Of a stretch of 7,237 nucleotides of DNA, positions 1-5,603 are shown piece after piece. Made by a program: the position numbers and the translations under genes. The notes below the pieces were generated by a model that was not told where the DNA came from, searched no databases, and saw nothing but the letters and a program-made list of their open reading frames with translations. The stretch is from Muribaculaceae bacterium. GTDB lineage: Bacteria > Bacteroidota > Bacteroidia > Bacteroidales > Muribaculaceae. The stretch is taken from the NCBI GenBank assembly GCA_021443235.1, contig JABUUJ010000034.1:38217-45453 (forward strand). The letters are read 5' to 3'. How positions within the stretch are numbered: position 1 is the first letter of the stretch; the number at the start of each line of letters is the position of its first letter.

Positions 1-21
1 CATACCTGCCTACTGACATCT

Positions 22-41
22 GCTGCCTACGGCAGCTTTTT
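22..41 (+). terminator. Short rho-independent terminator for a plus-strand gene outside the window
   Basis: A perfect 6-bp GC-rich stem (GCTGCC, loop TAC, GGCAGC, positions 22-36) is followed directly by five T on the plus strand (37-41). On the minus strand the stem is not followed by T, so the signal points rightward and would end a gene lying left of the window, converging on the minus-strand SGNH gene. The octamer CTGCCTAC occurs twice (6-13 and 23-30), so GGCAG could also pair with the upstream copy. The stem is short, so this is a moderate call from sequence shape only. Confidence 0.5.
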
Positions 42-96
42 ATCATTCCACATATCGGGTCAAATTGTATATAGTTGCCTAAACTTTACAAGAAAG

Positions 97-930
97 CTAC
101 TTGTTGGTGAGCTCGGGGAAGTCGATGAGGGCGCGGCGTGCTATTGCGGCGGCACCGAGGGCAGTGGGGTGCACGCTGTCGGTGGCGATGTAACCGTCAT
201 ACCACGTTGGCCCGTCGTCGATTGCCACGGCGCGCGCAAAGTCGATGTAACGCAAGCCGCTGTTTCTCACCCACTCGTTTTTCCTCTTATGGTCACGCCC
301 TGGCACACACGGCGTGGTACACAGAATGGGGGTGATGCCGCTCTTTTGACACACAGCGACAAACTCCTTGGTGTTTTTCAGCCAGTAGGGATAGGGCTCG
401 GTGGCATAGTCGCTGCGATCGTTCATACCTATAGCCCAAACGGCATACTTCGGGCAGCCATATTTCAAGGTGTTTTTAAACGAAGCTATCATCAATCCAC
501 TGCCGCCACCAGGGATGTGGTCGGCCATCCAGTTGTTATATCCAGCCTCTTTCAGGTAGTAGAGCCATCGCGTGGCGTTTGACCAGTTCATGTAGCTGTC
601 GCCAATGAGCCACACGCTATATCCAACGCCCTTGGGGAAAAACGAGAGCTCGACGTTGATGGTGTCTTGCGTAAGGTTCTGGGCAAACACGGCACCCCCA
701 CCCCACCACTTGGCGTCGAGGGTCTTGGTCTTATCGCCCGATGTCATGGTGACGGTGGCTGTTGGGCCATAGTCATAGTCAATCGAGACGAAGAGGTCGT
801 CGTGGATGTCGAGGCCGTGCCGCAACGTCTGCACCTCGTTATCATAGTAGAGGTAGGACCACACCTTGAGCTCATCGTCAGTAATCTCAAGCCAGTAGCC
901 ACAATAGCTCAAGCGACCGCGGCCCAGCAA
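97..930 (-). CDS. SGNH/GDSL-family hydrolase, 5' end probably missing
   Basis: This encodes a predicted serine esterase or lipase-like hydrolase of the SGNH superfamily, whose members often deacylate carbohydrates or lipids; the substrate here is unknown. In the 277-residue reading the SGNH blocks are visible: GDSY at 110-113 with nucleophile Ser112, a glycine-rich GGGSG at 141-145, GMND at 168-171 with oxyanion Asn170, and DSVHP at 251-255 with Asp251 and His254. Residues 1-105 look like a beta-rich accessory domain. The start is doubtful: the first usable codon is TTG at 930-928. The open frame runs on upstream to about 981 with protein-like sequence (ITFSGFKTTHF), then meets TAG at 984-982, with no ATG or GTG. 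No signal peptide is visible. From memory, similar longer proteins occur in Bacteroides genomes and prophages, so this may be a 5'-truncated remnant. The catalytic half looks intact. Confidence 0.72.
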   Translation of the reverse strand: MLGRGRLSYCGYWLEITDDELKVWSYLYYDNEVQTLRHGLDIHDDLFVSIDYDYGPTATVTMTSGDKTKTLDAKWWGGGAVFAQNLTQDTINVELSFFPKGVGYSVWLIGDSYMNWSNATRWLYYLKEAGYNNWMADHIPGGGSGLMIASFKNTLKYGCPKYAVWAIGMNDRSDYATEPYPYWLKNTKEFVAVCQKSGITPILCTTPCVPGRDHKRKNEWVRNSGLRYIDFARAVAIDDGPTWYDGYIATDSVHPTALGAAAIARRALIDFPELTNK

Positions 931-1067
931 GAAATGCGTGGTCTTGAAACCCGAGAAGGTGATAAATGGAGGATGTTTTTGCTACTGTTTTCAGTGGTTT
1001 TTAGAAATAGTGGTGTTTTAGTATTCTCTTTTATTTCAACATATTAAGCGTCAAATTGTCGCGAGTC

Positions 1068-1079
1068 CACAAACTTGTG
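1068..1079. repeat. Small inverted repeat CACAA-AC-TTGTG
   Basis: This is a perfect 5-bp inverted repeat around a 2-bp centre, in the 165-bp spacer between the small membrane-protein gene and the SGNH gene. It has the symmetry of a small operator, but the spacer contains no convincing TTTG/TAnnTTTG promoter next to it, so a regulatory role is not shown. The rest of 931-1095 is AT-rich and carries in-frame stops. It also holds the 5' extension of the SGNH frame (931-981). Confidence 0.25.
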
Positions 1080-1095
1080 TACTTTTCAAAAAAAG

Positions 1096-1284
1096 TTACT
1101 TGAGGAGGTAACAGACGAGGGCGGCGATTAGGCGGTAGATGACAAAGATGATGATGGTGGCAATGGTAAAAACCAGCAGGTTGCCGTCCTCGCCAGCCTG
1201 GTGGCTCCAGTATCGTGGCAGCGCCGACCCTGCTACAAGCACCAGCACGTCGAGCCACAACGGCGTTTTAAAATACTTCTTCAT
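1096..1284 (-). CDS. Small two-helix membrane protein of unknown function
   Basis: This 62-residue protein matches no family I recognise. It starts at an ATG (1284-1282) with a short basic N-terminus (MKKYFKTP). Two hydrophobic segments follow, roughly residues 10-22 and 37-60, separated by a polar loop with Arg, His, Glu and Asp (PRYWSHQAGEDGN). It ends in Leu-Leu-Lys. The codons are GC-rich like the neighbouring genes, and the hydrophobic-polar-hydrophobic layout argues for a real inner-membrane protein over chance. The overlapping 75-residue frame at 1258-1031 is Arg/Pro/His-rich and looks like a shadow. The gene lies 118 nt downstream of a GH25 lysozyme gene in the same orientation. Its size and topology would suit a holin-like or accessory membrane protein, but that is speculation from position. 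Confidence 0.6.
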   Translation of the reverse strand: MKKYFKTPLWLDVLVLVAGSALPRYWSHQAGEDGNLLVFTIATIIIFVIYRLIAALVCYLLK

Positions 1285-1316
1285 CTTGCTATCTAATAGT
1301 TATTGATGATAAGTGT

Positions 1317-1402
1317 TTATTATTCAAATATTTAATTATTGAAATATTCAAAATATTAAAATACCATTAAAGTATTGAAGTATTTAAATATTCAAGTATT
1401 AA
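1317..1402. repeat. AT-rich intergenic repeat tract (left copy)
   Basis: This tract is almost purely A/T and is built from degenerate words of the type AATACTTGAATA / TATTTCAATA, filling the spacer between the GH25 lipoprotein stop codon and the small membrane-protein gene. On the minus strand, 1384-1366 reads AATACTTCAATACTTTAAT. That 19-mer occurs exactly on the plus strand at 5382-5400 in the similar tract before the flippase gene, so the two tracts are inverted relative to each other. No TAnnTTTG promoter box is visible on the minus strand here. Confidence 0.6.
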
Positions 1403-2092
1403 TTACAGTTCTATGTCTTTGAGCGACTTGCCTTTGTTGAAGGTGGCGAGGTCGACGCGCTCGTTGATGCCAGTGACGATGCCGTCCTCGCTGAATTGCC
1501 ACATTGTGCAGCGTCCGTTCCACTTAATTTGCGGCTTGGCAGTGGAGTATCGGCCGATGTAGAGCGGGTAGCTGTTGAGTTGCGGAGCAAGCATGGAGTT
1601 GTAGAAATCCATCATGGAGTAAATCATGGGCTTACGCTTGTAAAACTCCTCGATGAGCGAGGCAAGGCGCGTCACACTGTCGATGAGCTGCGAACGCGAC
1701 AACGAGCCACTGACCTCCACATCAATCATGGGGATAAGGTCCTGATGGTGACGCTGCAGGGCGGCGTGGAAGTTGGCAAACTGCGCATCAACCGTGCTGA
1801 AGGGAGAGAAGAAGTGGTAGCTACCCACCTTAAGCCCCTCGTTGCTGGCACACTGGATGTTATGGTCGTAGCACGAGTCGGTGACGGTGGCCCCCTCGGT
1901 AGCCTTGACATAGACAAACGTCACATTGCTGTCGCACGCCACCTTAGCCCAGTCGATAGCCTTCTGGTGGTGCGACACGTCGATGCCCGCATAGCCCATC
2001 CCCGCCTCGGCGCGATGGTACTTGCTGCCCTGACAGGCGCCCATGGTGCATAACAGGATTGTGAGCATTGCTATGGCGAAATATTTTGTCAT
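1403..2092 (-). CDS. GH25 family lysozyme-like muramidase, predicted lipoprotein
   Basis: GH25 enzymes (Chalaropsis-type lysozymes) cleave the beta-1,4 bond between N-acetylmuramic acid and N-acetylglucosamine in peptidoglycan. This 229-residue protein begins with a hydrophobic signal segment ending in MGAC, a plausible lipobox with Cys20 as the lipidated residue. The GH25 barrel fills residues 35-225. It shows GIDVSHHQ (Asp38), KATEG (Glu66), the catalytic DxE motif as IDVEV (Asp124, Glu126), the MWQF strand at 197-200 and a C-terminal VDLATFNKG. Little lies outside signal and domain, so it is a minimal enzyme. It sits 21 nt downstream of a second, longer GH25 gene and is probably co-transcribed with it. 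The two domains align along their whole length with no large gap, which suggests tandem duplication. It probably acts in the periplasm or at the outer membrane, either in cell-wall remodelling or against other cells. Confidence 0.92.
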   Translation of the reverse strand: MTKYFAIAMLTILLCTMGACQGSKYHRAEAGMGYAGIDVSHHQKAIDWAKVACDSNVTFVYVKATEGATVTDSCYDHNIQCASNEGLKVGSYHFFSPFSTVDAQFANFHAALQRHHQDLIPMIDVEVSGSLSRSQLIDSVTRLASLIEEFYKRKPMIYSMMDFYNSMLAPQLNSYPLYIGRYSTAKPQIKWNGRCTMWQFSEDGIVTGINERVDLATFNKGKSLKDIEL

Positions 2093-2113
2093 ATATCGGT
2101 GAGTGAGTGGCTA

Positions 2114-3817
2114 TCAATCATTGTCGGCCGTGCTTTTGTTAGTGCGTTTGCGCGTAGGCTTGGCGGTCGATGTTGGTGTGGTTGTATTGGTGCTGTCTTT
2201 TTGATTGACAGCGGCGCTCGAGGCAGCCTTGAGGCGTTGCATTTTCTCTTTCTGGTCTTGCTTTTTGGCTTGCCTGGCCTTTCGGGCAGCCTCTTCCTTG
2301 GCCTCTTGCTCAAGTTCGGCTTTGGCGCGCTCCTGAACTTTGGCGCGCTCGGCAGCGATGGCGGCCTGAGCAGCGGCGGCCTCATCGGGCTGCGCTTCTT
2401 GTGCGGCGTTCTCCTTGCCTTTTTCAAGGGCATCCTTCACGGCCTGTTCGCGGGCTTTTTGCTCAGCCTTGGCCTTCTCCTTCGCTTCCTTCTCGGCCTT
2501 TTCCTGAGCCTCTTTCTCGGCCTTTTCGCGGGCTTTTTGCTCGGCCTTGGCCTTCTCCCTCGCCTCCTTCTCGGCTTTCTCACGAGCCTTTTGCTCGGCC
2601 TTTTTGCGCTCACGGGCTTCCTTCTCGGCCTTTTCCTGAGCCTTTCTCAGTTCATTGGCGCGCTCGCGGGCCTCCTTCTCGGCTTTTTTGCGAGCCTCCT
2701 TCTCGGCCTTTTCGGCATCCTCACGAGCAAGTTTCTCGGCGCGCTCACGAGCTTTTTGCTCCTTTTCCTGTTGCTTTTTCAGCTCTTTTTCCTGCTGTTG
2801 CGACATCACAGGAGCAGGCTTAACGCTGACTGCCGCTGGCTTCTCCTGATTTTTGTCGACAACCTCGCTGTTGCGGCGCTTGTGATGGGTTATCTTGTTG
2901 TCTTTGATGAGGATATCGCGCAGGCCGCAACCCTTGTTAAAGCGGCTCATGTCGACGTTATGGGCAATGCCGCGCACGCGTCCGCGGTCGCTATACTGCC
3001 ACATCACCCACTTGGCGCCATTGCTCAGCGTGGGTTCGCTGGCGGCATAGCGCGCGATAAACAGCGGGTAGTCGGCAAAGAGGCGTCCCAGGATATTGTT
3101 GAAAAACGAGCTGCTGGTGTAAATCATTGGTTTGCAGCCATAATGCTCCTCAAGAAGGTCGACAAACAGCTTCACGCTGTCGCGCAGCTGCTGGTTGCTC
3201 CAGCCACGGCTCACCTCCACGTCGAGCAGCGGGATGAGGTCTTGCTCGTTTTTCTTGACATTGCGGGTGAAATTGTTGAACTGGTCGCGTATCAACGAGC
3301 CCGTGCGCAAGAAGTGGTAGCAACCCACCTTGATGCCGGCCTTGTGGGCATTCTCAAGGTTCTCGCGGAACTTAGGGTCGACAAACGATTGCCCCTCAGT
3401 GGCTTTGATATAGGCATACTTGATGTTTTTGTCGCGGGCCACCTCTTCCCAGTCGATGGTTTGCTGGTGGCGCGACACGTCGATGCCGTCGTAGTGGGTG
3501 CTGACCTCGACATTGACTTTCTCGACGTTGCCCTGCCCTGCGGGCTTCTCGTCGGGTTTGTTGTCTTTAGCATCCTTGTTTTCGGTGGGCATTTCAGCCT
3601 TATCCTTGTTGCGCGGCGGCACCTCGGGGTTTTTCTTGGTTTCCTTGGGTTTGGGCGGTGGCACCTCGCGTTTCTGCTCGTTGGTTTTGGCGTCGTCTTG
3701 TGTTTTCTGCTCGGGCACCGATGCTATTGATGGTGTCTCGGTCACAGGTGCGGCAAAACTCGCCACCCCGCTCAAGGCCACCATGATAGCAATGAATATG
3801 TTGAGCAAACAACGCAT
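2114..3817 (-). CDS. Secreted GH25 muramidase with long charged helical C-terminal tail
   Basis: This 567-residue protein has four parts. Residues 1-23 form a type I signal peptide with likely cleavage near SFA/APV. Residues 25-105 are a Pro/Lys/Glu-rich disordered linker. Residues 109-303 form a GH25 domain with GIDVSRHQ (Asp113), KATEG (Glu141), the catalytic pair in LLDVEVS (Asp199, Glu201), MWQYS and NVDMSRFNKG. Residues 340-530 are an Ala/Lys/Glu/Arg/Gln helix, followed by a Ser/Thr/Lys-rich end. The tail resembles TolA domain II or a single stable alpha-helix more than a cell-wall-binding domain, and no LysM, SH3 or membrane segment follows. It would be secreted to the periplasm or beyond, and the basic tail might bind peptidoglycan, LPS or DNA (inference). 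A consensus promoter lies immediately upstream. The GH25 lipoprotein gene follows after 21 nt. The long plus-strand frame opposite it is a codon-bias shadow. Confidence 0.93.
   Translation of the reverse strand: MRCLLNIFIAIMVALSGVASFAAPVTETPSIASVPEQKTQDDAKTNEQKREVPPPKPKETKKNPEVPPRNKDKAEMPTENKDAKDNKPDEKPAGQGNVEKVNVEVSTHYDGIDVSRHQQTIDWEEVARDKNIKYAYIKATEGQSFVDPKFRENLENAHKAGIKVGCYHFLRTGSLIRDQFNNFTRNVKKNEQDLIPLLDVEVSRGWSNQQLRDSVKLFVDLLEEHYGCKPMIYTSSSFFNNILGRLFADYPLFIARYAASEPTLSNGAKWVMWQYSDRGRVRGIAHNVDMSRFNKGCGLRDILIKDNKITHHKRRNSEVVDKNQEKPAAVSVKPAPVMSQQQEKELKKQQEKEQKARERAEKLAREDAEKAEKEARKKAEKEARERANELRKAQEKAEKEARERKKAEQKAREKAEKEAREKAKAEQKAREKAEKEAQEKAEKEAKEKAKAEQKAREQAVKDALEKGKENAAQEAQPDEAAAAQAAIAAERAKVQERAKAELEQEAKEEAARKARQAKKQDQKEKMQRLKAASSAAVNQKDSTNTTTPTSTAKPTRKRTNKSTADND
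2450..2635 (-). repeat. In-frame 54-bp tandem repeat encoding an 18-residue helical unit
   Basis: Inside the tail of the long GH25 gene, residues 395-456 are repeats of the 18-residue unit EKAEKEAREKAKAEQKAR. Copies are at 395-412, 413-430 and 439-456, with a partial 8-residue copy (EKAEKEAQ) at 431-438. The flanks continue the same composition less regularly. At DNA level this is a 54-bp repeat rich in GGCCTTCTC-like words on the plus strand. Such an array can gain or lose units by slippage or recombination without breaking the frame, so tail length may vary between strains. Confidence 0.8.
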
Positions 3818-3837
3818 TTTCTAACCAATTAAGAGTA

Positions 3838-3869
3838 CAAAGGTACTGAAAACAGCCCAAATTAACAAA
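3838..3869 (-). promoter_or_regulatory. Bacteroidetes-type sigma-ABfr promoter for the GH25 pair
   Basis: On the minus strand, TTTG (3869-3866) is followed after exactly 20 nt by TACCTTTG (3845-3838). This fits the Bacteroides housekeeping consensus of a -33 TTTG, 19-21 nt, and a -7 TAnnTTTG. Transcription would start around 3831, giving a leader of roughly 10-15 nt before the ATG at 3817-3815. No Shine-Dalgarno is seen, which is usual in this phylum. The promoter lies within the 73-nt gap after the flippase stop codon, so the two lysozyme genes can be transcribed independently of the flippase. Confidence 0.75.
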
Positions 3870-3890
3870 TTATCCCCCCGTTTTGTCGCA

Positions 3891-5375
3891 TTAGCCGCGT
3901 TTCAGGCGGTGGGCAATGCGGGCAAATATCCCCTCGCGCACCACAACCACTGCCATGAAAATGAGGAACAGCACAGAGCGGTAAGCGGTCATAACCCACT
4001 CATTGCCAAAGTCCACAGCCGCTCCGGCGGCATAGAGAGCGATAGTGAGCGCTGCATAGACAGCGATGTCCTTGATGGGGTAACGCACAGGGGCATAGTG
4101 CTGGCCCATGATGTAGCTGAGCACCATCGCCGTGCCATAGCCCGCCACGCCAGCCCAGGCACAAGCCATGTAGCCGTAGGAAGGCACAAAGATGAAGTTG
4201 AGCGCAATCATCACCGTGCAGCCTATGCCCGAGAGCACAGCGCCCCAAATGGTGCGGTCGGTGAGTTTGTACCAGAACGACAGGTTGAAGTAGATGCCCA
4301 TCATGATTTCGGCCGTCATGACGATGGGCACGGTCACGAGACCATCCCAGTAGTCGCGCCCGATGATGTACTTTAGCACGTCGATGCCAGCCATCACCGC
4401 CAGGAAAGCCGCCAGTGTGAAGATGACAAAGAACTTCATACCAATGGCTTGCATCAGCTGCTTGTCTTCCTTAACGCTCTTGTCGAAGATAATGGGCTCG
4501 TAGGCATAGCGGAACGCTTGCGTGATGAGCGCCATAATCATCGCAATCTTTACCGATGCGCCATAGATGCCAAGCTGCATCTGCGCGTCGGGCTTGGTGT
4601 AAATGTAGGGAAACAGGATTTTGTCGGCGGTCTGGTTGAGGATGCCGGCGATACCCAGCACGAGCAGCGGCCAGCTGTAGCCCAGCATGCGCTTGAGCAA
4701 TGCCCACTGTGGCTGCCACTTAACCCCGAACAGCTCCTTCCAGAAGCCCAGCGTCACCAGCCCGGTGCACACCAGGTTGAGCACAAACACATAGCCCACT
4801 CCCACGCTTGGGTCGTAAATCACGCCCACGATATCGGGATGGCTCTTGTATAGCGCTGGCAATGCTATGAAATATAATAGGTTAAGCGATATATTAAGGA
4901 CGATAAACGTGAGTTTGAGGGCGGCAAACTTGATGGGGCGTTTCTTGGCGCGCAGGTAGGAGAACGGGATGGCCTGAAAGGCGTCGAGGCCCACCACCAC
5001 CGCCATTATGCCGATATACTCGGGGTGGTCGGGGTAGCCCATGGCGGGCGCGATCCACCACAGCAGCGAGAGCACCGCCACGACAAATAGCAGCGCCGTC
5101 GTGCCCACCGACGTGAGCACTGTGGTATAGACCTTCTCGGGGTCCTCATCCTCCTTGTTGATGTAGCGAAACAGCGTGGTTTCCATGCCATAGGTGAGTA
5201 TCACCATGAGTAGCGCAACATAGCCATAGACGTTGGTAATCACGCCATAACCGCCCGACTCGGCCGAAATCTTGGCAGTGTAAAGCGGCACAAGCAGATA
5301 GTTGAGGAATCGCCCAAGGATGCTGCTCAGTCCATAAATCGCTGTGTCGGATCCCAGTTTCTTGATAAAACCCAT
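3891..5375 (-). CDS. Oligosaccharide flippase family protein (MOP superfamily)
   Basis: This 494-residue integral membrane protein has about 14 hydrophobic segments, roughly at 10-30, 44-66, 86-110, 119-140, 152-173, 191-212, 233-255, 268-290, 312-333, 347-368, 376-397, 403-424, 436-453 and 461-478. That number and length are typical of polysaccharide transporters of the Wzx/RfbX and MurJ-like branches of the MOP superfamily. These move undecaprenyl-linked saccharides across the inner membrane. The N-terminus (KKLGSDTAIYGLSSILGRFLN) has the usual start of these proteins, with charged residues in the first helices. The exact cargo cannot be told from sequence: no glycosyltransferase genes are adjacent, so an O-antigen cluster is not indicated. 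It sits between ruvB and two muramidase genes, an envelope context. The minus-strand leader lacks any TTTG box, so read-through from upstream is possible. Confidence 0.9.
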   Translation of the reverse strand: MGFIKKLGSDTAIYGLSSILGRFLNYLLVPLYTAKISAESGGYGVITNVYGYVALLMVILTYGMETTLFRYINKEDEDPEKVYTTVLTSVGTTALLFVVAVLSLLWWIAPAMGYPDHPEYIGIMAVVVGLDAFQAIPFSYLRAKKRPIKFAALKLTFIVLNISLNLLYFIALPALYKSHPDIVGVIYDPSVGVGYVFVLNLVCTGLVTLGFWKELFGVKWQPQWALLKRMLGYSWPLLVLGIAGILNQTADKILFPYIYTKPDAQMQLGIYGASVKIAMIMALITQAFRYAYEPIIFDKSVKEDKQLMQAIGMKFFVIFTLAAFLAVMAGIDVLKYIIGRDYWDGLVTVPIVMTAEIMMGIYFNLSFWYKLTDRTIWGAVLSGIGCTVMIALNFIFVPSYGYMACAWAGVAGYGTAMVLSYIMGQHYAPVRYPIKDIAVYAALTIALYAAGAAVDFGNEWVMTAYRSVLFLIFMAVVVVREGIFARIAHRLKRG

Positions 5376-5380
5376 AACAC

Positions 5381-5549
5381 TAATACTTCAATACTTTAAT
5401 ATTTCAATACTTGAATAAGTATTTTAATAATCTCAATACTTTAATATTTCAATACTTGAATAAACATTTAATAATCTGAATACTTGAATATTTGAATACT
5501 TGAATAAGTATTTTAATATCTTGAATAATCTCAATAATTAAATAATCTC
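5381..5549. repeat. AT-rich tandem repeat tract upstream of the flippase gene
   Basis: About three copies of a 44-45 bp unit lie head to tail at 5389-5433, 5434-5477 and 5478-5522, followed by a degenerate partial copy. Each unit starts (C/G)AATACTT and includes AATACTTGAATAA or a close variant. Copies 1 and 3 carry a perfect 7-bp inverted repeat, AATACTT-GAAT-AAGTATT, at 5406-5423 and 5495-5512; copy 2 has lost it through a one-base deletion and substitutions. The tract reaches within 5 nt of the flippase start codon, so it supplies almost all of that gene's leader. The minus strand contains no TTTG promoter word. Confidence 0.8.
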
Positions 5550-5574
5550 AATGGCCTTTCGGCGACGCAGTAGT

Positions 5575-5602
5575 CCCCCCCTTTAGGGGGGCGGAGGGGG
5601 GG
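5575..5602. repeat. C/G-run palindrome abutting the ruvB stop codon
   Basis: The plus strand reads seven C, TTTA, six G (5575-5591), then CGGA and seven more G (5596-5602). The first part folds into a strong C/G hairpin, and the second G-run can compete for the same C-run. It begins one base after the ruvB stop codon (5606-5604). From memory, CCCCCTTTAGGGGG-type elements are scattered between genes in many Bacteroidetes genomes, so this is probably one such dispersed repeat. No T-tract follows on the minus strand, so it is not a classical terminator, though the hairpin could stabilise the 3' end of ruvB mRNA. A smaller GCC-GAAA-GGC hairpin lies just beyond at 5555-5564. Confidence 0.65.
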
Positions 5603-5603
5603 C

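Noticed and set aside
1..3. A minus-strand ATG at the very left edge as the start of a further gene
   Set aside because: Only the three bases are in the window, so nothing supports a gene there.
1031..1258. A 75-residue minus-strand frame overlapping the small membrane protein
   Set aside because: Its composition is rich in Arg, Pro and His, as expected from an out-of-frame reading of GC-rich coding DNA, and its last codons run into the AT-rich spacer. The overlapping 62-residue frame is more protein-like.
1317..1402. The AT-rich tract as a CRISPR array or replication origin
   Set aside because: There are no regular direct repeats with unique spacers, no cas genes, and no DnaA-box clusters or replication genes nearby.
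2099..3730. A 543-residue plus-strand open frame, Leu/Phe/Gly-rich and apparently membrane-like
   Set aside because: It lies exactly opposite the long GH25 gene. Its Leu/Phe runs are the reverse complement of Lys and Glu codons in the helical repeat. The minus-strand product has signal peptide, GH25 motifs and promoter; this one has no recognisable domain.
5555..5602. The C/G palindrome as a rho-independent terminator of ruvB
   Set aside because: The hairpin is strong, but on the minus strand it is followed by ACTACTGCG rather than a T-tract.
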